Shown here piece by piece: positions 1 through 12,400 of a stretch of 64,000 nucleotides of DNA. Made by a program: the position numbers and the translations under genes. The stretch is from positions 834,074 to 898,073 of the forward strand of contig NW_002060954.1 in the NCBI RefSeq assembly GCF_000150275.1. Direction: 5' to 3'. Within the stretch, counting starts at the first letter, position 1; the number at the start of each line of letters is the position of its first letter. The DNA comes from Trichoplax adhaerens (taxonomy: Eukaryota; Placozoa; Uniplacotomia; Trichoplacea; Trichoplacidae). The notes below the pieces were generated by a model. The model saw only the letters and a program-made list of their open reading frames with translations, had not been told where the DNA came from and did no database searches.

Positions 1-330
1 TCGTCTTTAATCAGAACTAAGAGTGCACAGTACACACAGTACAGTGTAAAGTACTGTACCCTCGGTGTACCGTACTGTAGGCCCAGCCATAATAACCCCG
101 ATTACTCAGACACTCAGGCTAAATAGCTTAAACGATGATACATCGATTCGATTTCGAATGAAATTTGAGGTACAGACTCTTAGAATAATGTATCATCGTT
201 TCCGCTATTTAGGCTGAGTGTCTGAGTAATCGGGGTTATTATGGCTGGGCCTACAGTACGGTACACCGAGGGTACAGTACTTTACACTGTACTGTGTGTA
301 CTGTGCACTCTTAGTTCTGATTAAAGACGA
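1..330. repeat. Long inverted repeat (MITE-like palindrome) at CRIPT promoter
   Basis: The left arm (about 1-142) reads as the reverse complement of the right arm (about 189-330). I see only about three mismatches, near the inner ends, and a spacer of about 46 bp. The outer ends are tcgtctttaatcagaacta and its complement, and the left end coincides with the window edge, so the element may extend further. The arms carry tacagtac and gtactgtac words. No transposase is encoded, which fits a non-autonomous fold-back element or MITE. A diverged copy of part of the right arm lies at 27629-27708. The element ends 24 bp before the CRIPT start codon, so it probably overlaps the promoter or 5'UTR. Confidence 0.9.
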
Positions 331-353
331 CAAGACGGCTTAGAGGTGCGACC

Positions 354-1919
354 ATGGTATGCCCAAAATGTCAGTAAATCACTTACATTCTTGAGAATTG
401 TTTCTTATCGCCGGCTATAAAATACAAATAGAAGATACAATGGAAAAAAAAGTGTTCAATATTATCATATTACTAATTTGTACTCATTTTAATGTTACAG
501 GTGAAAAAAAATTAGGTAAAGTTATCTGTCCTGATCCATGGAAATCAGGAGCTAGGAATACGGTTGGTGAGTGCTGATATATTCAAATTCACTTTCATCG
601 TAGATAGCGACGGGTCGAGTCTAGATACAGTGTGATTATCCTATGTTATTGAAGCTCTATATCAACGATTCAGTTCATTCTCTGATATCATAATATGGAT
701 TACTTTTTTACTGGTGATGTTCTTGTATTGCTTTAGCTTTTCTATTTTATCATTACAGTATCTTATTTAGTTCTATAACAATTGATTACGATGATATCAC
801 AGTTTTAATTGGATTCTATTCTTCAAACCAATTTCAAATTAAGATGGGGATAAGAGGAGAATCAACGAAAATAAGGCTTTAACTGCCAAAAAAAATAGGT
901 TTGTGTAACTTTTAATTAATTATACGTGTAAATATATATACGATTAGTTTTATGCCTTTCGAATTTTAAAATTGCCTTGATACAGTGGTAACTACAGCTG
1001 TTTCAAGAAATTTTTTTGACAAAAGTTTTACTCTCTTAATGCAACAATTTCATACAAAATATATTGGACAATTTAATAAATTGTCCAATGAAGTTACAGA
1101 CCATATCGGAGAGATCTACTAGTGACATGTTGTTTTTATTGATATTCATTAAACTTATCTATGCTACAAACAAATACCTTAGCTGCAGCACGGAACTGTA
1201 GCTAAAACTGATGTACTGTATAAAATAATCTAATAAACAATATATAAATAAAGTAAATAGGCTTATCTGTAGCTAATGCATAGCAGAATGAAATGGCCTA
1301 TACAGTACTGTTGTTTGTTATAGGTTTTCGCCATATCAGAACTTTAAGAAGTGTAAAATCTGTAAGCAAACAGTCCATCAAATGCATTCTCATTATTGCC
1401 AAGGTAATTTACTCTTACGTCATGTATTTAAAGATCTCGTACGATAGTTTGAGATACTGTATTATCTTCCAGTTGTTATACATAATTGGAGATACGATGA
1501 CTACAGTACATGCAAGATGCATTTTATATTATGGATAAATATGACCTAATATAACTGACGTTGATATTCATACTTGCATATTCTCTGATTTATATAGGAT
1601 GTGCTTACAAGTTGGGTAAGAAATACAACCATTAATAGTTAACAACTAAGTGGTGACTTTTAATATATAAGATGGAATGTAGGACGCGAATAGTGGTGTC
1701 AATTGTTGCATATTTTGCATTTATTTAGTATCTGTTCTAACCTAGATTTTTATATATAGACCATAAGAAATTAATTCTATTTTAACTTCGGTTGCTATAA
1801 ATGCCGACCCTTAAACTATTACTCTGTAATGATACATTTATTTGAATATTCCAGGAATTTGTGCTATGTGTGGCGTAAAGATGTTGGATACGAAGAGATA
1901 TAGACAATCGACTACATAA
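354..1919 (+). CDS. CRIPT: CRIPT, cysteine-rich PDZ-binding protein
   Basis: Six exons (354-369, 501-566, 844-898, 1324-1403, 1598-1615, 1855-1919) join in frame to 99 residues; human CRIPT has 101. The product starts MVCPKCEKKLGKV and carries CxxC pairs at CPKC, CKIC and CAMC, plus the HSHYCQGCAY stretch, which together are the zinc-binding cysteines of the family. The C-terminus (TKRYRQSTT) is close to the human end that binds the third PDZ domain of PSD-95. In other animals CRIPT also associates with the minor spliceosome. Exon 1 has only 16 nt with donor GTCAGT, and exon 5 only 18 nt. The start is set by the conserved MVC at the N-terminus. Initiation at 440 would give an artificial signal-peptide-like leader read from intron 1. 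Confidence 0.95.
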
Positions 1920-3345
1920 AAAATTATTTATTATAATTAATATTAATGTACGAAACTGCTATCATTGACATGAATTAACTATAAAATACGTAATAAATGT
2001 TGAATGTAATGTATGATTTAACTATTCAAATATTTCTTAATTAGCTTAGCGTACATGCAATGCAACTGTATACTAGATACTGACAGTATTTGTTTACAAT
2101 TTTGTAACTCTGTATGAACTTCATCTGTGCAAGCTCTCCATAAAATTGGGTGATATGATAAAATAATTTCTATGCATCATGGTCTTACATGTATAAGATG
2201 AATAGTAGTCTGCATGTGTGCAATTTTGTAACTCTGTATGAACAATTGTGCAAGCTATTCCCATCGGATTAGGCGATAATTGTAAAATAATCTTTATATA
2301 TCATGATTTTGCGGCTATAGAATATGAAGTAGTTTAACTCAGCTAAAAATGATTAGTTATTATTATAGCATATTTTACTGTACTGTAATACATGCATTAT
2401 TGCGAAATATTCATTCTGTATGTACTGTATGTTTATCGGCTTTTCCAAACATAAAAATATAATATTATATCTCAGAAATAAATACTAAATAATGAAATCT
2501 AAATCACTTGTAACATATATTTAATTCATTTGATTTTTAGTTTTGTTACTGCGAAATTAAGTCGTTACCGTATATTAATGGATGTTATATAGTTGGATCT
2601 CGGTCCTGCCATTGGCTTGTAAATAGCATGAAGACCTCAATTTACGCATATATCAAAACGCTACGTGTCATGTTAAGCCTAGAGCAAAAGCTGTATATTA
2701 TTACTTCGTAAATACATTCCATTTGATTATGGCAACTATGTGATCTTGTAGTATACGTACTTCTTGAATGCTGTATTCTGTCTCGGAGCCCTAAGTGCAA
2801 AATGATTTCAGTTCGATGTTTAGTATCTTGGAAAATTTGCTAATTCAAATATACCAATACATCAAATTTTTGCACGGTCATAACTATGCTATCTTAGACT
2901 ATCAGTATACATCAGGTCTGTAATTAAGAACCTTGCAATGGTATTGAATATCGGCCTATAATAAAGTAATGTTATGCATAGTAACTCTAGCCGAAATTAA
3001 TTGGATTATTAATTCATAAACTACTATGCAGCAAAACATATATCGTTCGAGTCTTCTAGGCATTCATGGCTGCTATACAAAATCATGTAGTTCACTATCA
3101 TGTATACTACACTGTATTCGTACTGTATTAAATTGTAGCTTACAAAGTACGAGGACACTGCGCCTATTAAGTTAAATTAAATGGATCTAGCTGCCAGTAC
3201 TCTATAGTGCACCCCTATTACAGACAGTAAGCTTCAGTAAACTACCTAAACGTATAGTATGACAACATTGATCAGATTTTGAAGACGCACTCCTAATGGC
3301 GGATAAAACGAAATTTATTTAAGCTGATTTAAACCACAATCAGAA
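1920..3345. other. CRIPT-FIBP intergenic region
   Basis: No exon with convincing family similarity was found on either strand. The stretch is AT-rich, holds the CRIPT 3' side and the FIBP promoter, and contains a diverged direct duplication at 2096-2330. Both flanking genes are read on the plus strand. Confidence 0.6.
2096..2330. repeat. Diverged tandem duplication, unit about 120 bp
   Basis: Two adjacent copies (about 2096-2212 and 2221-2330) share aattttgtaactctgtatga, then gtgcaagct, a variable part, and taaaataat followed by tatcatg-like sequence. Short gaps and many substitutions show the duplication is old. No coding frame spans it. Confidence 0.7.
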
Positions 3346-6300
3346 ATGTCTGCTTCGTGTATTGTAACGCAGCCTGTTATCATAGACTTTGATGTTTTCT
3401 CTCTGTGGCTCAAAGGCTATACAAGTTAGTTTGATAAAAAATACTGACTAGTATTGTTGGTGTTAATTTTGCCTTTCCGCAACGATCGAAGAAATCTCGA
3501 TCAACACTACTGTAATTTATAAACGTACAGACATAGAAAAACTGTAATTCACTTTACTTTATAGTTTAGTCCATTTCCCATTTTTATAACGTATTGCCTG
3601 TATATTATTTTTGATCGTGATATATTGGCGTATGAATCATTACGTATAGTTGACGATGAACATAGTAGAACAGTAGTAGGATATTGGATTGGCTTGGATT
3701 GGTGAATTAATTATAATAAATGATACATGCATTTTACTGATGTAGAGATGTAGCGGTTAATACAAAGTACAGTATAATTTGACTTCTCCTAAAGCTTTTA
3801 TAGTATTGTACGGATGCGGGTAAAATTTTAAATATCGGAAAAACAGTCAATAAATACTATGATATTTTGCAAACAACTACAAATTGAGACTCTAATTTTG
3901 AAAATTATACAGTATACCAATCACAGGTTAAAATTATTATTATTATCCACTTACGGCTCAATTAACATACATTGTAATTCTTTTGAAATCGACTTGCAGT
4001 CGATGAAACCGTCAAGCATCGACTGAACAGAGAACAGGGATTAGCTAATAGATCTCAAGCTCGAATAGATCAAAAGCTAATTATTGCAGATACATTAGAC
4101 TGCTATCGATTGTTCAATGTAATTGAGGACAAATATTTAAAAAATCCATCATCTCTGGCAAATCAAATAATGTTTGATTTGCCACCCGATATCCAAAACA
4201 AGCTCATACAAGAGTAAGTGAAATTGTAATCTGAGTTTTAAAGTTAAAACTTGTTCAACTTTTTACAAGCTGCTTAATGTAAGGTTAATTTGGAATGACT
4301 GCACTAATAATTAACTATCAATATAAGTTCTACGATACAGCAACTAAGTAGGCAATGCTAATATTATACCTTATACTCACATTACACGCTTTAGATACTA
4401 CAGCTTCGACAAAGCATTCGCCCGAGAATTACTTGGTAAGAAATTATCTTCACGTTTACGTAAAGATGTAGATGAAATTGGAGAGAAGGCCAGAGTTTTA
4501 TCACGCAGTTGTCGACGACAAGTAAGTTGAAAACCAATACTTTCAACTGAATATATATATTGATTGTTAATAAGAAACGATTCACAAATGTAGCATGGAA
4601 CTATTCTAAATGCCAAATATGAAGTGTAAGCGTATCTAGTAGAAAATTATTTTGCCTTGCACATGCAATTTATCCTTTAAATAAGTTTCTGGAACGATTT
4701 ATTTTATTAATAACATAAAATATCTTTACTGTACATTAAACTCGCACGCCTTATTAAATGGTGTAGGGTTATGAAATTCGATCGCTTCTAAACGCACAAA
4801 CTATTAAATTGCGTTAATCGATCGTTGTAATATGGTAGTGAAATAATTACTAGTCAATTGTACAGTGTAAAGTTATTTTTGTACAACGGTCGATGTTGAG
4901 ATCCTTCGAATATACAATAGTAACGACTTTACTCGGATGCAAATGCACAGTAACTACCACTTTGAAAGTGCTATCATCAAGAATGTAGACAATGATGCCT
5001 GCTATAAATTATGCGTTGCAATACTTGAGGGTTATTGCCAAGTGTATTGTGGTATTCTGTTAGACAATAATTACTATTTCTACTAATGACTTAAATTCTT
5101 TCTCAGTTGGATAATTTTAGGAGAGTCTTTAAAGCGGTTGAAGATCTTGATGGCTCTCTGCCTGGCAACATTCAATCTCAATTCCTCTTATCTGATAAAT
5201 TAACCAAGTTAGATCGTAAATTCTTACACATAAAAGTACAGTAGTTACTGTATAAAAATCTACGGTTTGATCTACAGCATCATGCCAATGCATTAAAATC
5301 GTGTTGTAACTTAATTAACTCTGAGGAATTACCTTTTATTAGATTATATGTAAATGTAATTTTCATGGCCAGTAATAAATTTGAAACTGGGAAAAAAAGG
5401 TGCTGTAGTTTTATCTTTGCGGCCTATTCTTTTTTTTAAAATACCATTGTGTGCAGTCTTTCTTTATTTAACACGTTTTTTCGCTATTTTAGGTTACAAT
5501 ATATAACATTTGATATGTTTATGGGATGTTGTAAGGAAATAATTGAAAATTGGACCCTTAGCTTCAATAGTAATGATATATGAATAAAGTATAAAATACT
5601 TAAGAGCGATATCAAAATCGATTCAATATGAATAATTTCCCATTCATATATGAATTATATTAGAGGATGGTGATATAGAAATTGATAAGACGTTTATTCA
5701 AGATTTGCGTGATCTGAAGTCAGTAACGAATGATAACATTGAGCAACATCGAACGTAAGTAAGCATTCTCGTAGATTGAACGCATCTAGAATTTTAGCTC
5801 AAGCCGTGTGCTTAAATCTAAAGACTATTGCTAGCTAAATTAAGTGGAAAAGTAAAAGAAGATTCACTCCTATCAATCGGCTCACACTTCAAGGTTTCAA
5901 TTTTTCAATAATTGCAATAAATTTATTATAAATTCTACTAATAAATACATATTTTACTAGGCGATGATGAGAGCAACCCTAAATATCGCTACCGGATTAG
6001 TTCACAGTAAAGAATGGAAAGATATCTATAATAACATGGTTGAAAAGGTCTGAATTTTTTGCATCTATAAGTCTTTGTTGATTGAAAATTACATGAAACT
6101 AAGTTTTTAACATGAGATAAAAATAAAATATCACAGGTTATAGAAATACTGAGACATATGCGAATCGACCAAGAACAAAGCGAGTTAATCCTTAATGCAT
6201 TTTCGGAAACAGCTGCTGATGTAACACTGTGAGTTTATAAGCAATGAAAGTTTGACTATATCGATAGTTCGACTAATCAATGGTTAATTTTTATACATAG

Positions 6301-6376
6301 GTCAAAGCATTTATCTAACATCTATTATCGATATCTAAAAGTTTTTGGATTTTGCTTAATTCAATTATACCCATAG
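3346..6376 (+). CDS. FIBP: FIBP, acidic FGF intracellular-binding protein
   Basis: Eleven exons (3346-3424, 4000-4213, 4395-4521, 5107-5207, 5343-5399, 5493-5569, 5664-5754, 5824-5893, 5961-6047, 6137-6228, 6301-6376) join with consistent phases into 356 residues, close to the human length. Landmarks along the protein are [11 protein letters not shown] in exon 1, the [18 protein letters not shown] stretch, [33 protein letters not shown] and the closing [16 protein letters not shown]. All align to FIBP in order. FIBP binds internalised FGF1 and is linked to mitogenic signalling; it has no enzymatic motif. The gene ends only 69 bp from the KNTC1 stop on the other strand, so the two 3' ends probably overlap. 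The start is chosen as the first ATG of the exon matching the family N-terminus. Confidence 0.95.
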
Positions 6377-6445
6377 TATGATAATGCAGTTATACATAAA
6401 TTATAAATACTTTATTCGTAAATGTGTATAAAATGCAGAATTAGT

Positions 6446-9400
6446 TTAAGACGACGGTTCCATAGCATCCACTCCATGAAATTTCAGAAATTTCTAGATA
6501 AAAACAAAACATTTGTGAAAAATAAATTAAAATGAAACTCGTAACACTGCAAATTGTGATTGATAGATTTTACCTTCAACAGATCTGTACCATTGGACGG
6601 AAGCGATCTGTTAATGTACTCTAAATAGTCGTTCTTGTCGCACCTGGAAGTATATGCACTAACCAATTGAATAGCTTCAGTAGTCCTGAAATAGCATACA
6701 GGTGTGAGATGTAATTATAGTATTATTACTGGTTAAGTAAAAGAATTGCTTGCCTCCCGATTTCAACACTTTTTACTACTATAGCTTTAACATCACCACT
6801 TTCTAATAAGAAATCGATAAAGGAATCGAAATACTTCGTCCGATAAATTTCCTATAATGTTTAGTTAGTAAGGTAATACATTCACATGTTAATTAGCCGA
6901 TAAGTCAGTTCGTAGTAAAGTTTGCAATCACTGACACAGGAATTACCTCAAATAACTGATTTTCGTTGATGTAAGCAAATATTGTTCTTTGCAGCTGCAA
7001 AGTTATCATTATGTTTTTAGTAAAAATTTTTGAATAACACTGTAGTATTTGTACATGTGGATACCTTGCCGATCTGGAGTGGAAAATTACTTGCATCCGA
7101 TAATCCATCAAGAATTTGCATGCAATACTTATCAAGTAATACCTGCGGTTTGAAAATGTAACGTAGCAGTGTATTAATAAAAGTTTATTAGTGGAAAAGT
7201 GTGGATAATCTTTCTTTACCTTTATTTTGATGTTTGTATGCTTGGACTTGGGCATAGTAATAATAGTATCGAGCGCTAAAGTATAACATCCAACTGATTC
7301 CAAGTCGGCGCTAAATTTTGTGAGATCAATTTCAGCTAATTGGGGGCACCTGAACATTTGCGAAATATCAATTGTTAACTTCGTTTTTTGGAAAGTAATC
7401 AATTTGTAACTTACCATTTCAGCAGTTGTGCTACACGTTCAAGTTCTTTTTTCTTCATATCGACATCTATAAATTAAATCACAAAAATGTAATTCTTAAA
7501 GTTGACATAATTATTATCGAAATGAAGCAACTATTACGAATAGCTCAACACAATATAAATTACCGTTTCCGACGTAGATATTTGCTATGACTACGGACCA
7601 TACTTTTATTAAGCAATTTAGCTGTCGTAAGCAGGGAATTGTGGCTATTTCACAAATAGTATGCCGTAGTTTGTGAATCTAGATGATACGAATTACTATT
7701 ATCAAAGCATGTTGGCAATATAAATATAAATATTTACGCACTGTATGCACATATACAGTATATAAATTGCAAACCATGTTCAAGCCACACAGTTTAAGTA
7801 GTATGTTGTTCCAGATGACTTTATCATAGACCTTATAGTCCAAACATAAATCTACTGCAAGTCCTATCATCTGGTAAAGACACGAAAATGTTCATTATAA
7901 TCATTTATATCGGATTAAATCGCTATTCATCATTACTTTTAAAGTACCTTTGGCTCGTCGCTATAATTTCTCAAGATTCCTCTTATCAAACCGTCTTTGT
8001 CACACTTTCGAAATGCTTCCACTGAGTGAAGAATTTGATGCTCGTCGAGAGCAGCCATGTAAATCATTGATAATAAATCGGAACTAGAAAGAAGTGTAAC
8101 CGTATTTAAAATTTTTATAAAGCCCGATAGTATCGATCAAAATGAAACGCTTTGTAGCATAAAATCTGTATGCCTTATGTCCTTTATGGATTTTCCGGTA
8201 GTTTCTGCTATCTTGTCTGCCGAAGCGATCGTTAGAAGAACTTGCAGTGCTCTTTTACGTTGTTCGAAAGTAGTCTTCGTAGATTTTTCCTAAAATAACA
8301 TATATCATTTCATAGCTGCACCTTCATTTCCTACTTTTTTAATTAAAGTCGAATACGAACTGATGTCGCAAAGGAGAATAAATATTCAATAGCTATCTTT
8401 TCATCAAAATTTTTCAGCATAAAGGTCAACCTGAAAACAAGTTTTATGAATATAAACTCTCCTCATTTATATCCAATATATATACAAAAAACCGTGCAGA
8501 AAATGTAAAACTAACTTTGCTAATGGTTCATCTTTAGAGTTGTTGTAATCAGTTTCGTCCTTCGATTAGAATATTAAAATCAAGTATAGGAAAATTAGTT
8601 ATTAGTTTTGTGAACAATACGTATCAACTGCTTTACCTCTGTATAAAACGTGGACTCATCAGGCACAGCCAGCCATCGCTAGTGATTGTTAATCGGAAAG
8701 CGAAAGGTTAGACTGATACAGAAGAACTTTCTATTATTACTAGATAACTATAGAAATTACCTCGATTAGCTGCATTCTCATCTTAATAATGTCAATTCCG
8801 TTGATTTGAGCTATGGCTGAGGTGATACCATGAATATCTACATGAATAATTAATTCCATTCGTGAGTTATATCCAATGACAGTAGTATTATACATAACTG
8901 ATTACACATTTCTAGTCTAATAGATTATTTTTACTGTACCAACAATTATTTTTCACATATGATAAATGTCATTTTAATTTTACCTGGAACTTTAGTTTCA
9001 CGATCCTTAGTTAGAAGAGAAATACATTGATGATTATACAATTCACGAATTAATTGTGATGGCTTATTTACGAGTGAATTGTATGGCTCGATGTCGAGCT
9101 TGGCAATACAAAGTTGATACCGAGTTGATTCGTAGCACCATTTTTCCATCAATTTTGTGTTACTTAACTGGGCTTTTCTTTTCTCAACCTATCAACAGAA
9201 TTAAAAACTGAAAATACCTTGCGATCGCTAATTCAATAATAACTCTGATATAAACCTTATCCTTCGTAGAAGCTTTCCATATTTCAGTTATCTTAACACA
9301 AAACTTCATTAACTTGATTTTCAAAGGTACTAATTACAAGTATTAAAAAATTTGTTTTTAAGTTTCATAGAACAATTATCGATTCATGCTTGTATTGCAA

Positions 9401-12400
9401 TCCATACCTAAAGGAAGTTGCTTGATTACGTTGTATGCAGTTGCAATTAGAACTTCATTAGATTCAATCTGTTGTAACAACTCTTCAATTTGTTCAGCAA
9501 AGTAGTGATTGTCGCTGTCCAATGTTAATAAGGAGTCAGACGCCTTACTGATAGTATTTTGTATCCCATTAGCGAGCATTTGATCGGTAGACATCTGGGG
9601 AGTGCAAATAGAATGCTTGTAAGCGAACAAAAATATATAGAGCCAGTTTGAAGCGCACTTACATTTAGAAGCTTTCCTATAGGTATGAGTTTGCCAATGG
9701 TACTATAATGTAATTCAGGAGCTGGATAAAGGGATATCACAAAAGAGCAATTAGAAAGCACAGTAGCTTGTGTCGATTTATATTAGATTTATTAAGCATC
9801 ACTAAGCTTACATATAATCTTCCACTGGTCTCCATACAAGAGCGGATGCAGAGGTAATCGTTGTCTGGCTAAAGGATCCAATACTAGACTGGTAATGTTA
9901 TCAGATTCCTAAATAGAGTATTTATTTCCTCTGAGATCTTAAAATACGCGTTATCCCATATTACCCGTAACATTATAAAATGTATGCAAGCTTATTGAAG
10001 GACCTCTTTCATATAGGGGTATGTATAGGATGAGATAACTGGGCATTTAAATATTGGTTATTACAAACCTGAACCTGTCTGGAATCAGTATCCAAAGTAA
10101 ATGATAATTCATATTGTGAAGGCTCAAACGTGCGTTTGTATTCAATTAGATAATCAAGTAGTCTTTGTGCCTATTTTAAATAAAAGAAATGCTTTAATTC
10201 ATTATTCGAAATAAAGGGAGTGTAGAAAGACTGCTCTATATGTCATCCTAACAAACCCTTCCAATATCAACCGCTTCAGTTTGACTACAGAACCGCGTTA
10301 GTAAAGCCAGAATAAATGTTGCATGTTCGTAATCATAAAAATTAAGCTAGAATTCGAAAAATAAAAGAGCTTAGACATCTAATATCGATAAATTTAGTAT
10401 TCCGTAAAAGAACTTACTTTCTTGAAAACTTCAATTAAAGTATTTGCGGCTGACTCAGAACTATCGATCTCTGATATGATGAGTTTTATTTGACTTTCAT
10501 AAACTCGCCTTTGGCCACCAGTCATCCTTTCTTTCGTAGCAAAATTCGGCGATAAAACAATCTGTAAATATGAAAGCAAGGCTGGTTCGACGTCTAATTG
10601 GAAGTCTCTAGTAATTCATTTCGTAAAATCAAGCAGTTACTAATAATAGTAAGGAAATATGAAAAATGAAGATTTTTGTACGGGCAGTCATTACCGACAG
10701 TACTGCAAAATAGTCGTCAGATCAGTGCTATTTTCAACTAGCTTAGTTAGTAGAGCCTCCTTTTCAAGTATATCTTTCTTCGAAATTCCTTTAGCCGGTA
10801 TCTGATGTGTTTTTATGGCAACATAGTTTGTAAACGTAAAGGATTTGATTAATAATGTAAAGAATTTGATAAGGCACAAAACTATTCGTAATCCTTTCAG
10901 TCGAGATCGGATTTATCACTAATACTTACTTTTAACTCTGAAAGCAACCGGCACCATTTTGCTTCCAGATAGAATCGTTTAAATACTAGTTTAGTGTCAG
11001 TTGGGCAGCTATAGAAGTTAGTAAATAAAATTCCAAGCACCGATACAACCTGTAATATAGCAAAGGATTATGAAATAGAAACACATGTATTCTATTGGTA
11101 TTGCAATATACTAACACGTAATTTGCGGTAACTCCTTTCAACTGAGTCACAAAGTTCTTTTAACTTATTGCAAGCTATATTTGCGGGTAAACTTGTTGCA
11201 TAGCTGAAAGCTAGTTCAATATCGTCGCTACAGCGGTAGCAGATCTAGAACACAAGTATAAATAAAAATTTCAGAAATAGTCAGTCATGTAACTTCATGG
11301 AGAGACCTAACCTTTCTTGTAAGAAAAAATGCAAAATCCAGTAATTTAGGACTGAATTCTTCGTTTATGTATTGGTCTAATAATTCAGAAAGGCTTCCTT
11401 TCACTTCCTATTTTAAAGATTTTCTCGGACTTAATTTACGAAACTTTGTAAAGCTCAGATATTACGGAAACATACCATGTTTTGAATGTGGCTATTAAGC
11501 GTTAAATGTTGCGCACACGCTTCTATAGTCTGGTTAATTTGATAATTAATCATTAGTATTTCCAGATGTCAATTTCTATAGTATATCTATAGAGTTCTAG
11601 CTTACCTGATTCGTCACCTGAAATGCTAAAGCCACTAGATTATTTTCTCTTAAATAATCTATTAAATTCTTTGATGCAGTGCACATTTTAGTGATAGAGT
11701 CGAAATGGAAAGTTTCCGTCAACGGATCTAGTCATTATGAGCATTATTGCCCAATATACAGTGTGTTACTGAAAATTTCTGATCACTTTAACACTTATAC
11801 ATAAAATTAAAATTAGAAAGATTAAAATAAAGGAAAATACCTAATCCATTCTGAAATTTTCCTTGAATGCGATCCTGATAATAATTTTTGCAGCCGCTTT
11901 CTGATAGAGGAAAATTTATAATGAATTTCAAATTAAGTCATCAATGTAATGCATGCTTTTCCGGTGTTAATATTACACCTTTACCTTCAATGGTAGGTAT
12001 AACAGATATCATATAGCGAGCAAGCATTGGAGCGACAATGGATGATTTAAGAACAAGACCATCATCAGTGAAGAACGGCATGAACAGTTGCCGTTTTGAG
12101 TCATGGTCACTCGAAGGATCCTAATATTCGTATATCACAGTATAGTTAAAAATTAATTTTATGTTGTGTAAATTTATATAGTAAATGATGGCACCTCAAG
12201 GGATGATACTGATTCATTATCTTCACATTGCTGAAGAATTATGCATAGTAATCGAGAAATTTTGCATAATTCCAAACAATCACAGACGAGATCTATAAAG
12301 TGAATCAGTAAAAAATTATCAAATCAAACATTTTAACAAGAGAGTATATTTCGTATTACAAGAATCGCATTTAGCCAGTAGAGTTTGCAATGTTGAATGT

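Noticed and set aside
440-566. Signal-peptide-like start of a secreted protein at 440
   Set aside because: The open frame runs through the end of CRIPT intron 1. The conserved MVCxKCEKKLG start is recovered by splicing the 16-nt exon at 354-369 to 501.
1293-1538. 81-residue plus-strand open frame
   Set aside because: It overlaps CRIPT exon 4 in another frame; the correct frame gives KCKICKQTVHQMHSHYCQ.
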